Below, in pieces: positions 26,344 through 34,995 of a DNA stretch of 64,000 bases. Position 1 is the stretch's first letter, and each line of letters starts with the position of its first letter. The notes under the pieces are model-generated. The model worked only from the letters and a program-made list of their open reading frames with translations, was not told the origin of the DNA and ran no database searches. Origin of the DNA: JAKOWB01 sp038363005 (GTDB taxonomy: Bacteria > Pseudomonadota > Alphaproteobacteria > Kiloniellales > JACOMY01); assembly GCA_038363005.1 (NCBI GenBank), contig JBBQBI010000001.1, positions 327,249 to 391,248 on the forward strand. Reading direction: 5' to 3'. A program made the translations under genes and the position numbers.

Positions 26344-27902
26344 TCGACACCGAGAGCTTCGACTACATCGTCGTCGGTGCCGGCACCGCCGGCGCGCTGC
26401 TGGCGGCTCGCCTGGCGTCGGGTGGGCGGGCCAGCGTGCTGGTGCTGGAGGCCGGGCCGGCCGACCGCTCGCTGTGGATCCATCTGCCGGTCGGCTTCTT
26501 CAAGTCGCTGGCCAATCCGGCGATCAACTGGGGTTTCCAGGCGGCTTTCGATGAGGCCGGGACGGCGCGCCAGGTCAGCTGGCCGCGCGGCAAGGTGGTG
26601 GGCGGCAGCGGCTCGATCAACGGCCTGGTCTACATCCGCGGGCAGCGCGCCGATTTCGATGTTTGGGGCGCGCAGGCCAGCGGCTGGGGTTGGGACAGCG
26701 TGGAGCGCAGCTTCCAGGCGGTGGAGCAGAATGGCTTCGGTCCCGCCCAGCCAGGCTGGCGCCACCGGCTCTGCGACGACTTCATCGCGGCGGCGCAGGC
26801 TGCCGGCTATCCGGCGCGCGGCGACCTGGTGCAACCCGATGCGGCGGCGGCGGGCTATTTCCAGCTCTCGGTGGCCAAGGGTCTGCGCAACACCACGGCC
26901 AGGACCTTCCTGCATCCGGCCCGCCGACGCGGCGAGGTCGAGTTGCGGACCGAGGCCCTGGTGGAGCGCGTCGAGTTCGCCGAGGGACGAGCCTGCGCGG
27001 TGGTCTATCAGCGCGGCGGTCAGGCCCAGCGAGCGGCGGCGCGACGCGAGGTCGTGCTCTGCGCCGGCGCTATCGGGTCGCCCCAGCTGCTGCAGCTTTC
27101 CGGCATTGGCCCGGGTGCGCTGCTGCGCGATGCCGGCATCGCGGTGCTGCGCGACAGCCCGCAGGTCGGCCGCAATCTGCAGGACCACTACGCCCTGCGC
27201 ACCGTCTCCCGGGTCAAGGGCCTGCGCACCTTGAACGAGCTGTCGCGGTCGCCGCTGTCGAAGGCCGCCATGGCGCTGCGCTTTGCCCTGACGCGCAGCG
27301 GGCCGCTGACCATTGGTGCTGCCATGGCCGGCCTCTTCGCCTGCGTCGAGGACCCGGGCGGCCGGCCGGATGTGCAGCTCCTCATGGGGCCGCTCAGCGT
27401 GGCAGGCCCGGGCCAGGGGCTGCATGGCTTCGCCGGTATGACCTCCACGGCCTGCCAGCTTCGGCCGGAGAGTCGTGGCTTCGTGGCGATCCGCTCGCCG
27501 GACACCCGGCAGGCACCGCGCATCGTCGCCAACTACCTGGTGGCGGAGCGCGACCGTCGCGTCATGCTGGCGGCCCTTCGCCTGGCACGCCGGATCAGCG
27601 CTACCGCGCCGCTGGCCGACCATCTCTCCGGTGAGATGCTGCCCGGGCCTGCCTATCATGCGGATGATGAGCTGCTGGACTACATCCGCGGCAATGGCGG
27701 CTCGATCTATCACCCGGTGGGAAGCTGCGCGATGGGCGACGATCCGGCCCGGCCGCTCGACGCGACGCTGCGCGTCCGGGGCGTCGCCGGGCTGCGGGTC
27801 GCCGATGCCTCGGTCATGCCGACCCTGGTTTCCAGCAACAGCAACGCCGCCTGCGCCATGATCGGCGAGCGCGCCGCCGCGCTGATCGCGGCTGCGACCT
27901 AG
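26340..27902 (+). CDS. GMC family FAD-dependent alcohol oxidoreductase (choline dehydrogenase-like)
   Basis: The product has 520 residues. It has the Rossmann motif YIVVGAGTAGALLAARL at the N-terminus, the GMC signature WPRGKVVGGSGSINGLVYI near residue 80, and GAIGSPQLLQLSGIGPG near 245. The C-terminal catalytic region contains SIYHPVGSCAMG and TLVSSNSNAACAM; the His in YHPVG is the probable base. These enzymes oxidise primary alcohols or polyols with FAD. It is coupled to the Ldh2 gene by an ATGA overlap and converges with an FAD-linked oxidase gene, their last 4 bp overlapping. Confidence 0.88.
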   Translation: MIDTESFDYIVVGAGTAGALLAARLASGGRASVLVLEAGPADRSLWIHLPVGFFKSLANPAINWGFQAAFDEAGTARQVSWPRGKVVGGSGSINGLVYIRGQRADFDVWGAQASGWGWDSVERSFQAVEQNGFGPAQPGWRHRLCDDFIAAAQAAGYPARGDLVQPDAAAAGYFQLSVAKGLRNTTARTFLHPARRRGEVELRTEALVERVEFAEGRACAVVYQRGGQAQRAAARREVVLCAGAIGSPQLLQLSGIGPGALLRDAGIAVLRDSPQVGRNLQDHYALRTVSRVKGLRTLNELSRSPLSKAAMALRFALTRSGPLTIGAAMAGLFACVEDPGGRPDVQLLMGPLSVAGPGQGLHGFAGMTSTACQLRPESRGFVAIRSPDTRQAPRIVANYLVAERDRRVMLAALRLARRISATAPLADHLSGEMLPGPAYHADDELLDYIRGNGGSIYHPVGSCAMGDDPARPLDATLRVRGVAGLRVADASVMPTLVSSNSNAACAMIGERAAALIAAAT

Positions 27903-29320
27903 GGCGGCAGCACCTTGCCGGGATTGAGCCGGCCGGCGGGGTCCAGGGCCGCCTTGACCCGGCGCATCAGCGCCAGTTCCAACGGCGCCTTGTAGCGCAG
28001 CATCTCCGCCAGCTTCAGCTGTCCGACGCCATGCTCGGCGCTGAAGCTGCCCTGCATCTCTGCCACCAGATCGAGCACCGCCCGGGTGATCGCCGCTCGC
28101 CGGCTTTGCAGGGCGGCCGCATCGCCGCCGGGCGCGTTGCAGAGGTTGTAGTGCAGGTTGCCGTCGCCCAGGTGGCCGAAGGGCAGCAGCAGGGCGTCCG
28201 GCGCCACCGCGGCGAGGCGTTGCGCACCCTCGGCGACGAAAGCGGCCAGCCGGTCGATTGGCAGGGCGACGTCATGCGCGATGACGCCGCCGGCCGCCTT
28301 CATGCCCGCCACCAGCGCCTCGCGGATGCGCCACAGGGCAGCCTGCTGGCTGACGCTGCCGGCGACGATGGCGTCCAGCACCTGGCCGGACTCCAGGGCC
28401 GGCGCCAGCACCGCCTCGAGCAGGCTGAAGTCCGCCGGCAGGGCGGCTGGCACGTCGAGCTCCAGCAGCACCAGATGGCCATGGCGGCCAGCGAAAGGAT
28501 CGACGATGCCCGGCACATGGCGGGCGGCCAGGGCGATACCGCCGGCGGTCATGTACTCGAAGGCCGAGACCAGGCCGGAGGCCCGCGTCCGGCAGGCCGC
28601 CAGCAGAGCCACCGCGCCCTCGAGGTCGGCGGTGGCGAGCAGCGCAGTCTCGCGGCGCTGCGGTGCCGGCTGCAGCGCCAGGGTGACCGCCGTGACAATG
28701 CCCAGCGTACCCTCCGCGCCGATGAAGAGCTGCTTCAGGTCATAGCCGCTGTTGTCCTTGCGCAGGGCGCGCAGGCCATCCCACACCTGGCCGTCGGGCA
28801 ACACTACCTCCAGCCCCAACACCTGGGCGCGGGTGTTGCCGTAGCGCAGGACATTGTGGCCGCCGGCATTGGTCGAAACGTTGCCGCCGATCTGGCAGCT
28901 TCCCTCGGCGCCGAGCGACAGCGGGAAGAGGCAGCCACAGGCCGCCGCCGCCCGCTGGATGTCGGCCAGGATCGCACCGGCCTCGGCGACGATGATGCCG
29001 TTGACCGGATCGACCCGGCGCAGCGCCGCCATGCGGGCCAGGTTGACCAGGATGGCGTCGTCGCCCGGGTCCACCGCGCCGGCACAAAGGCCGGTGTTGC
29101 CACCCTGCGGCACGACACTGGCGCCTTCTTCGTGCGCGATGGCCAGGATTCGCGCCACCTCTGCCGTGGAGCGGGGCAGGACCACTGCCCGGGCGCCGCC
29201 CCGGACGTAGCCGCGTGCATCTGTGGTGTGTTGTGCCAGCACGCCCGGATCGGTCACCAGGCTGGCCGCGCCGAGCGCCGCCTTGATCCGTGTCGCCGCG
29301 CGGTAACCGGGACTGTCCAT
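27899..29320 (-). CDS. FAD-binding oxidoreductase, GlcD/D-2-hydroxyacid dehydrogenase type
   Basis: The product has 473 residues: an N-terminal PCMH-type FAD domain with VVPQGGNTGLCAGAV and SLGAEGSCQIGGNVSTNAGG, and a C-terminal FAD-oxidase domain with LPFGHLGDGNLHYN and SFSAEHGVGQLKL. The His residues of the last two motifs bind metal and substrate in D-2-hydroxyglutarate and D-lactate dehydrogenases. It oxidises a D-2-hydroxy acid, with electrons going to ETF or the quinone pool. ATG 29320 gives the usual N-terminus. The gene diverges from the glyoxalase operon. Confidence 0.88.
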   Translation of the reverse strand: MDSPGYRAATRIKAALGAASLVTDPGVLAQHTTDARGYVRGGARAVVLPRSTAEVARILAIAHEEGASVVPQGGNTGLCAGAVDPGDDAILVNLARMAALRRVDPVNGIIVAEAGAILADIQRAAAACGCLFPLSLGAEGSCQIGGNVSTNAGGHNVLRYGNTRAQVLGLEVVLPDGQVWDGLRALRKDNSGYDLKQLFIGAEGTLGIVTAVTLALQPAPQRRETALLATADLEGAVALLAACRTRASGLVSAFEYMTAGGIALAARHVPGIVDPFAGRHGHLVLLELDVPAALPADFSLLEAVLAPALESGQVLDAIVAGSVSQQAALWRIREALVAGMKAAGGVIAHDVALPIDRLAAFVAEGAQRLAAVAPDALLLPFGHLGDGNLHYNLCNAPGGDAAALQSRRAAITRAVLDLVAEMQGSFSAEHGVGQLKLAEMLRYKAPLELALMRRVKAALDPAGRLNPGKVLPP

Positions 29321-29369
29321 GGTTTGCCTCAGCCTCCGGACTGAACCGTCTGACGGAATAAGTACCCTA

Positions 29370-29398
29370 TTGTCGAATCTTTTACCAATGAGTAACAT
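29370..29398 (+). promoter_or_regulatory. Probable sigma-70 promoter of the glyoxalase-NIPSNAP-TRAP operon
   Basis: TTGTCG (29370-29375) and TAACAT (29393-29398) are spaced by 17 bp, inside an AT-rich island in otherwise GC-rich DNA. Transcription would begin near 29405 and reach ATG 29427 after a short leader. The site lies between divergent genes. Each hexamer matches consensus at four of six positions. Confidence 0.4.
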
Positions 29399-29426
29399 AG
29401 TTCGAATGGCGAGGGAGACGCAGCTC

Positions 29427-29849
29427 ATGCCGGGAGACCAGGGGACCGCCGCGCCGCGCGCCACACGGCTGCTGCACACCATGTTGCGGGTGCGCGACCT
29501 GGAAGCCTCTCTGGCCTTCTATACCGAGCTGTTGGGCATGGAGCTGCTGCGCCGCGACGACTATCCAGGCGGGCGCTTCACCCTAGCCTTCGTCGGCTAT
29601 GGCACCGAGGTCGCGAGCACGGTGCTGGAACTCACGCACAACTGGGACCAGGCGGAGCCCTACGCGCTGGGCAGCGGCTATGGGCACATCGCCCTGGCAG
29701 CGCCGGACATCTATGGCCTCTGCAGCAACCTCGAGCAGCGCGGCGTGCGCATCACCCGGCCACCGGGGCCGATGAAGCATGGCAGCACGGTGATCGCCTT
29801 CATCGAGGATCCGGACGGCTACAAGATCGAACTGATCCAGCGGGCCTAG
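29427..29849 (+). CDS. Glyoxalase I / VOC-family lactoylglutathione lyase-like protein
   Basis: The product has 140 residues with one VOC domain pair. LLHTMLRVRDLEASLAFYTE opens it as in GloA, with His in LLHTML as a metal ligand, VLELTHNW carrying the first Glu, GYGHIALAA the second His, and AFIEDPDGYKIELIQ the last Glu. All four metal ligands of GloA appear present. GloA converts hemithioacetals of methylglyoxal; here the link to hydroxy-acid genes suggests detoxification of a 2-oxoaldehyde. ATG 29427 is preferred, with GGGAG upstream; ATG 29406 would lie almost at the predicted transcription start. Confidence 0.85.
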   Translation: MPGDQGTAAPRATRLLHTMLRVRDLEASLAFYTELLGMELLRRDDYPGGRFTLAFVGYGTEVASTVLELTHNWDQAEPYALGSGYGHIALAAPDIYGLCSNLEQRGVRITRPPGPMKHGSTVIAFIEDPDGYKIELIQRA

Positions 29850-29861
29850 GGGACAGGAACC

Positions 29862-30194
29862 ATGATCGTCGACCACCGCATCTATACCCTGCACCCCGGC
29901 CGCATGGCGGACGCCCTGGCCCTGCTGGAGGCGGAGGCACTGCCGATCCAGCGGCGCTATCTGGGCGACCCGCTGGGCTATTTCCAGACCGAGATCGGCC
30001 CGTTGAACCGCCTGGTTCACCTGTGGGGCTACGCAAGCCTGGCTGATCGCGAGGCGCGGCGCGCGGCCATGCTGGCCGATCCCGCCTGGACCCGGCTGAA
30101 GCAGCGCACCGCGGCGCTGGCCGCCGTGCAGCAGCAGGAAAACTGGATACTCACTCCCTTGCCATTCTCGCCTATCGGCGGCCGGGAGCGCTGA
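29862..30194 (+). CDS. NIPSNAP family protein
   Basis: This 110-residue dimeric alpha-beta-barrel protein begins MIVDHRIYTLHPGRMADAL and contains PLGYFQTEIGPLNRLVHLWGY, the conserved pair of NIPSNAP blocks. The biochemical role of bacterial members is unclear; they often sit in catabolic operons for aromatic or branched acids. It lies 12 bp after the glyoxalase gene and 57 bp before the TRAP binding-protein gene, in one operon. Confidence 0.85.
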   Translation: MIVDHRIYTLHPGRMADALALLEAEALPIQRRYLGDPLGYFQTEIGPLNRLVHLWGYASLADREARRAAMLADPAWTRLKQRTAALAAVQQQENWILTPLPFSPIGGRER

Positions 30195-30251
30195 AGAGCC
30201 GGCCAACGGCCCGGAACCAACGACAACGAAACAAGACAGATGGAGGAAATC

Positions 30252-31343
30252 ATGAGGAGGCTTGTTAGCGCGGCAGCGATGTCGCTGGCGATCGCCGCCA
30301 CGCCGGCGCTCGGCGACGAACTGGTGATTATCACGGCGCTGCCGGTGAAGCACCTGGTGGTGTCGGAGGGCCTGCAGCCCTTCATCGAGGCCCTGCCGAC
30401 CGCCGGCAAGGGCGACTTGACCGTCGCCTTCCACCCCGGTGGCGCGATGGGCAACTGGCCGGAATCTTTTGATGCCATGCGCAGCGGCGCGGTCGACGGT
30501 GCGTCGGTCGTCGACATCAACGTTGCCTCGGAGCTGCCGCTGGCCAATACGGTCAGCCAGCTGGCGATGCTGGGCTCCGACCCCCGCGTCATGGCTGCCG
30601 CGGTCAACGAGTTGACCCTGGTGGCCTCGCCCGCGCTGCTGAAGGACTGGACGGAAGAGGGCGTCCGTCCCCTGGCGGCGATCTCCCTGGCGCCCTTCTA
30701 TCTGATGTGTACCGAGCGGGTAGCCTCGCTCGATGACATCAAGGGCAAGCGGGTGCGCGCCGACGGTGCCTATGGCGCCTGGATTTCGGAACTTGGCGCG
30801 ACGCCGGTGAACATCCAGAGCGTGGAGCTGTTCGAGGCGATGCAGCGCAATCAGGTGGACTGCGCCATCGGCGCCGGCGCCTGGCTCAGGTCGTTCTCGC
30901 TGTTCGAGGTCGTCAAGTCGATGACCGATCAGCGGCTCGGCCTGTTCTTCGGCGCCTGGGCGCTGGCCTTCAATGACGATCGCTGGCAGGGGCTGTCGGC
31001 CGAGGACCGGGCCGGCATCGTCAAGCTGCTGCCCGGTATCGTCCGCCGTTCGGTGCAGGCCTACATCGCAGAAGACATCGCGGTGAAGGCCGAAGCGGCG
31101 GAGAAGGGGGTCGAGCTGGTGGCGCCCTCCGCCGACCTGGAAAGCAAGCTCGTGGCCTACCGCAAGAACGAGGTGGAGCGCGTTCTGGCTCAGGCCAAGG
31201 AACGCGGCGTGGCGGAGGCCGATGCCACCGTGGCGCTGTTCCTGCAGCTGGTCGACAAGTGGACCGCCATCGTCGCCAAGACCGGCGACGACTACGATGC
31301 CTACGAGGCGGCCCTGGTGCAGGAAATCTTCTCAAAGATCTAG
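30252..31343 (+). CDS. TRAP transporter substrate-binding protein (DctP family)
   Basis: The product has 363 residues with a Sec signal peptide, MRRLVSAAAMSLAIAATPALG. The mature part is a DctP-type binding protein: VAFHPGGAMGNWPESFDAMRSG, LDDIKGKRVRADGAYGAWI and VELFEAMQRNQVDC. These are the regions that clamp an organic acid through a conserved Arg in the third block (VRADG here). It delivers its ligand to the two permease subunits encoded next. ATG 30252 has GGAGG 5 bases upstream, which rules out the in-frame ATG at 30240. Confidence 0.87.
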   Translation: MRRLVSAAAMSLAIAATPALGDELVIITALPVKHLVVSEGLQPFIEALPTAGKGDLTVAFHPGGAMGNWPESFDAMRSGAVDGASVVDINVASELPLANTVSQLAMLGSDPRVMAAAVNELTLVASPALLKDWTEEGVRPLAAISLAPFYLMCTERVASLDDIKGKRVRADGAYGAWISELGATPVNIQSVELFEAMQRNQVDCAIGAGAWLRSFSLFEVVKSMTDQRLGLFFGAWALAFNDDRWQGLSAEDRAGIVKLLPGIVRRSVQAYIAEDIAVKAEAAEKGVELVAPSADLESKLVAYRKNEVERVLAQAKERGVAEADATVALFLQLVDKWTAIVAKTGDDYDAYEAALVQEIFSKI

Positions 31344-31355
31344 CCGTGCGACCGT

Positions 31356-31393
31356 GCGCCCGGTGACTGCCCAGGCGGGCGGTCGCCGGGCGC
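31356..31393 (+). promoter_or_regulatory. Strong intercistronic hairpin between dctP and dctQ
   Basis: Bases 31356-31372 pair with 31377-31393 around the 4-base loop AGGC: 17 consecutive pairs, two of them G-U. It is located 13 bp after the dctP stop and 18 bp before the dctQ start. No U-run follows, so rather than a full terminator it probably protects the dctP message from 3' decay or attenuates readthrough. Either would give more binding protein than permease. Confidence 0.7.
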
Positions 31394-31411
31394 CGGGCCT
31401 TGCGAGGATGC

Positions 31412-31933
31412 ATGCTGCAGTTTCTCGAGTCCCTGGCCGACCGCCTGACCAAGGTGCTGCTATGGATGGCCGGCCTGGCCATTTTCCTGATGATGGTGCA
31501 CGTCGGCCTGGATATCGCGCTGAAGTACTTCTTCTCCAGCCCGGTTCCCAGCACGCTGGAGATCACCACCTACTACTACATGCCGCTGGTCGCCCTGGCG
31601 CCCATCGCCATCCTGCAGCGCGAGCGCGGGCACATCGTGGTCGAGCTCTTCACCCACAGCGCCAGCAAGCGCCTGCGATCCTTCCTGGATGGTGTCATGG
31701 CGCTGCTCGCCGCCGGCTTCATGGGTTTGATGGGCTGGTTCTCCACCATCGAGGCGATCCGCAAGACCGAGCGCGGCGAATTCGTCTTCGTCACCTACTT
31801 CGACCTGCTGGTCTGGCCGGCGCGCTGGATCGTACCGGTGACCGCGGCGGTCTTCGTCCTGGTTGCCCTGCTGCAGGCCCTCGGCGACCTGGCCAAGGCC
31901 TTCGGCAAGCCGCCCGCCGAGGCCGCGTCGTGA
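31412..31933 (+). CDS. TRAP transporter small permease subunit (DctQ family)
   Basis: The product has 173 residues and four transmembrane helices, near residues 18-38, 52-68, 90-110 and 133-153, the standard DctQ topology. The first loop has the typical L-K-Y-F-F region followed by ITTYYYMPLVALAPIAILQ. It partners the large permease and is needed for Na+-driven uptake. ATG 31412 follows a GAGGA site; a TTG at 31400 is a weaker alternative. It is separated from dctP by the hairpin and lies 35 bp before dctM. Confidence 0.85.
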   Translation: MLQFLESLADRLTKVLLWMAGLAIFLMMVHVGLDIALKYFFSSPVPSTLEITTYYYMPLVALAPIAILQRERGHIVVELFTHSASKRLRSFLDGVMALLAAGFMGLMGWFSTIEAIRKTERGEFVFVTYFDLLVWPARWIVPVTAAVFVLVALLQALGDLAKAFGKPPAEAAS

Positions 31934-31968
31934 GCGTCGGCATCGCGCCGGAAAGAGCAGGGTAGGCC

Positions 31969-33285
31969 ATGGATCCCGGTTCCGCCGCGCTGATCGGCAT
32001 TGCGTCGCTCGTCGCGCTGCTCGCCTTGCTGGCGCTGCGCGCGCCGATCGGTATCGCCCTCGGGCTGGTGTCGCTGGTCGGCATCATGATCCTGCGCGGG
32101 CCGAACGCGGCCTTCCAGCTACTCGGCGGCCTGCCCTTCGCCTTTTCGGCCAGCTGGACGCTGTCGGCGGTGCCGATGTTCCTGCTGATGGGCGCGCTGG
32201 CCTTCCGCTCCGGGCTGACCGCCAGCCTCTATGACGCCGCGCGGCTGTTCCTCGGCCGCATGCCGGGCGGCCTGGCGGTGGCGACTAACTTCGCCAGCGC
32301 CGGCTTCGCCGCCGCCTCGGGCTCCAGCCTGGCGACGGCGGCGGCGATGGGGCGCCTGGCGATCCCGGAGATGCTGCGCTACCGCTACGATCCGGCGTTG
32401 GCCACCTCGGTGGTGGCGGCGGCGGGCACGCTGGGCGCGTTGATTCCGCCGTCCATCGCCATGGTGATCTATGGCTGGTTCGCCGAGCAGCCGATCGGCA
32501 AGCTGCTGATCGCTGGCATCCTGCCCGGGCTGCTGACGGCCTTCATCTATGCGGCGATGATCATCGTCCGCTCGCTCCTAAACCCGAAGCTGGCGCCGCC
32601 GATCGACGTCCGCGCCACCCGGGCCGAGAAGCTCGCCGCCCTGATCGATGTCTGGCCGATCCCGGTGCTGATCCTGGGCGTCATCGGCGGCATTTACGGC
32701 GGCGTGACCACGCCGACCGAGGCCGGCGCCTTCGGCGCGCTGCTGACCGCGGTGATCGCCCTGGTGAAGCGCAAGCTGACACTGTCGGTCCTGCTGCAAA
32801 GCCTGTTCGAGGCGGCGCGCACCACCGCCGTGATCTTCATGATCGGCTTCTCGGCCATCCTCTTTACCCGCTTCCTGGCCTTCTCGGGCGTGCCCGGCCT
32901 GCTGACCGATATGATCCAGGACTCCCAGGCAACGGTGTTGCACGTGGTGCTGGTGGCGATGCTGATCTACCTGGTGCTCGGCATGTTCCTCGACCCGCTG
33001 GGCCTCATGCTGCTGACCCTACCGATCCTGGTGCCGGCCTTCGAGCAGGCTGGCGTCAACATGATCTGGGCAGGCGTGCTGATCGTGAAGTTCCTGGAGA
33101 TCGGCTTCATCACGCCGCCGGTGGGCATGAACGCCTTCGTCATCAAGGCGATCGTCGGCGACCAGGTCGCCCTGACCACGATCTTCCGCGGCCTGGCCTG
33201 GTTCATCGCCATGGAAGTGATCATCACCGGGCTGCTGATCGCCTTTCCGGAAATCAGCCTGCTGCTGCCCGACCTGATGGACTGA
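31969..33285 (+). CDS. TRAP transporter large permease subunit (DctM family)
   Basis: The product has 438 residues and about 12 hydrophobic segments. The DctM signatures are present: FASAGFAAASGSSLATAAAMG in the first half, then AAGTLGALIPPSIAMVIYG, and in the second half FLEIGFITPPVGMNAFVIK. It forms the ion-coupled translocation path with DctQ. The gene ends the operon that starts with the glyoxalase and converges with the ThDP-enzyme gene 23 bp away. Confidence 0.9.
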   Translation: MDPGSAALIGIASLVALLALLALRAPIGIALGLVSLVGIMILRGPNAAFQLLGGLPFAFSASWTLSAVPMFLLMGALAFRSGLTASLYDAARLFLGRMPGGLAVATNFASAGFAAASGSSLATAAAMGRLAIPEMLRYRYDPALATSVVAAAGTLGALIPPSIAMVIYGWFAEQPIGKLLIAGILPGLLTAFIYAAMIIVRSLLNPKLAPPIDVRATRAEKLAALIDVWPIPVLILGVIGGIYGGVTTPTEAGAFGALLTAVIALVKRKLTLSVLLQSLFEAARTTAVIFMIGFSAILFTRFLAFSGVPGLLTDMIQDSQATVLHVVLVAMLIYLVLGMFLDPLGLMLLTLPILVPAFEQAGVNMIWAGVLIVKFLEIGFITPPVGMNAFVIKAIVGDQVALTTIFRGLAWFIAMEVIITGLLIAFPEISLLLPDLMD

Positions 33286-33308
33286 CGTCGCCGCTTACTT
33301 TGGGCTGC

Positions 33309-34973
33309 CTACTTCGGGCGGAAGTCGGCCAGCGAGCGGTAGGCGTTGATGCGTTCCAGGCTGGTGTGGACGTCAACCACCACGGCGCCCGGCGTGGACA
33401 GCGCCTCGGCCACCACCGATTCTGCCTGGTCGGCAGTGGCGATGGTCAGTCCGGTCGCGCCGAAGCTGCGGGCCATGGCGGCGAAGTCCGGATTGCACAG
33501 CGCCGTGGCGATCGGCCGGCCGGGATAGTGGCCTTCCTGGTGGGTGCGGATCACGCCGTAGCTGCCGTTGTTGGCGACGAAGATCTTCGGCGCCGCACCG
33601 GTCTGCATGGCAGTGGCGAGCTCGTAGCCGGTCATCAGCATGCCGCCGTCGCCAACCAGCGCCACGACCTGGCGCTGCGGGCAGCGCAGCGAGGCGGCGA
33701 CGGCCGCCGGCACGGCCAGGCCCATGGCACCGCCAACGGCGCCCAGCATGTCCTGGGTCGGCTGGAATCGCACGAAGCCGTGGATCCAGGAGACGAAGTT
33801 GCCGGCATCCAGCGTCACGATGGCGTCCGGCGCCAGCTGCCGGTTCAGCGCCAGGGCGACATGGCCGAAGTCGATGCCGTCCTGCGTCTTCCGCGGTTCG
33901 TAGTGCGCCAGGCGGTCGCGCGCTGCCCCTAGCTCGGCGATCCAGCCAGCGCGCGCGGCACCACCGGCCGGCGGCAGCGCTGCCAGGGCCCGCAGCGTCG
34001 GCTCGGCGTCGGCCACGATACCCAGTACCGGGCGATGATTGCGCCCAACGACCCGGCTGTCGGGATAGACATGCACCAGCGGTTGCGCCGGCTCCGGCGC
34101 GCGCGGGAACTGATAGCGCTGCGTGCTGACGTCACCCAGACGCGTGCCTAGGGCGATCACCAGGTCGGCCTTGGCCAGTACGTCGCGCAGCGTCGGCGGC
34201 ACCAGGTAGCCGATATGGCCGACCCAATTGCCGTGGTCGTTCGGGAAGATGGTCTGGCGCTTGTTGGTGGCAGCGACCGGCAGGTCCCAGGCCTCGCTCA
34301 CCGCCAGCAGGGCGGCGCGCGCCGGGCGCGACTCGCAGCCGCCGCCGGCCAGCAGCAGCGGCCGCTGTGCCTTGGCCAGCAGCGCTGCGAGCCGCGCCAT
34401 GTCGCCAGCGGCGGGCGCGATGGAACGCGGGGCCGCGGGCTGCAGCACGGCCCGCTTGATGCGTTCCTCCAGCATGTCCTCGGGCAGCGAGATCACCACC
34501 GGGCCAGGGGTGCCGGCCAGGGCCTCGTGCCAAGCGCGTGCTACCACGTCGGACAGGCGCGCCGGGTCTTGCACCTCGACGACCCACTTCGCCATGTCGG
34601 CATAGGTCTTCACGTAGTCCACTTCCTGGAAGGCGCCGCGCCCCAGGTTGGGCCGCTCCACCTGGCCGATGAAGAAGAGCATCGGCACGGCGTCCTGTTG
34701 GGCGACGTGGATAGCCAAGGTGGCGTTGCCCGCGCCGGGGCCCCGGCTGACGAAGCAGACACCGGGCCGACCCGTCAGGCGGGCGTCTGCGATGGCCATC
34801 AGTCCAGCGCCGCTTTCATGGCGACAGGTGACGACCTGGATGCCTGGCGCGTCATAGAGCGCGTCGAGCGCGGCCAGGAAGCTTTCTCCCGGCACGCAGA
34901 ACACGCGGTCCACGCCGGCCGCCTGCAGGGTGGCAACGAGGACTTCGCCACCGGTCGCTGTCGTGGTCGCCAT
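33309..34973 (-). CDS. Thiamine diphosphate-dependent enzyme, acetolactate synthase-like
   Basis: The product has about 554 residues in three ThDP-enzyme domains. The N-terminal domain has FCVPGESFLAALDAL and TCRHESGAG, whose Glu activates ThDP. The middle domain has AKADLVIALGTRLGDV. The C-terminal domain has the ThDP/Mg motif VGDGGMLMTGYELATA ending in NN. Acetolactate synthase, benzoylformate decarboxylase, glyoxylate carboligase and oxalyl-CoA decarboxylase share this fold. Which reaction applies cannot be read from the motifs, but acting on a 2-oxo acid suits the neighbourhood. ATG 34973 is used; a TTG at 34985 is in frame. It is cotranscribed with the enoyl-CoA hydratase gene upstream. 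Confidence 0.85.
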   Translation of the reverse strand: MATTTATGGEVLVATLQAAGVDRVFCVPGESFLAALDALYDAPGIQVVTCRHESGAGLMAIADARLTGRPGVCFVSRGPGAGNATLAIHVAQQDAVPMLFFIGQVERPNLGRGAFQEVDYVKTYADMAKWVVEVQDPARLSDVVARAWHEALAGTPGPVVISLPEDMLEERIKRAVLQPAAPRSIAPAAGDMARLAALLAKAQRPLLLAGGGCESRPARAALLAVSEAWDLPVAATNKRQTIFPNDHGNWVGHIGYLVPPTLRDVLAKADLVIALGTRLGDVSTQRYQFPRAPEPAQPLVHVYPDSRVVGRNHRPVLGIVADAEPTLRALAALPPAGGAARAGWIAELGAARDRLAHYEPRKTQDGIDFGHVALALNRQLAPDAIVTLDAGNFVSWIHGFVRFQPTQDMLGAVGGAMGLAVPAAVAASLRCPQRQVVALVGDGGMLMTGYELATAMQTGAAPKIFVANNGSYGVIRTHQEGHYPGRPIATALCNPDFAAMARSFGATGLTIATADQAESVVAEALSTPGAVVVDVHTSLERINAYRSLADFRPK

Positions 34974-34995
34974 GGCTGCTCTCAACTCCTGGACG

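Noticed and set aside
28031..29344. A 437-codon open frame antisense to the GlcD-type gene
   Set aside because: Composition is the mirror of the real gene, rich in Gln, Arg and His with no recognisable fold or ribosome site.
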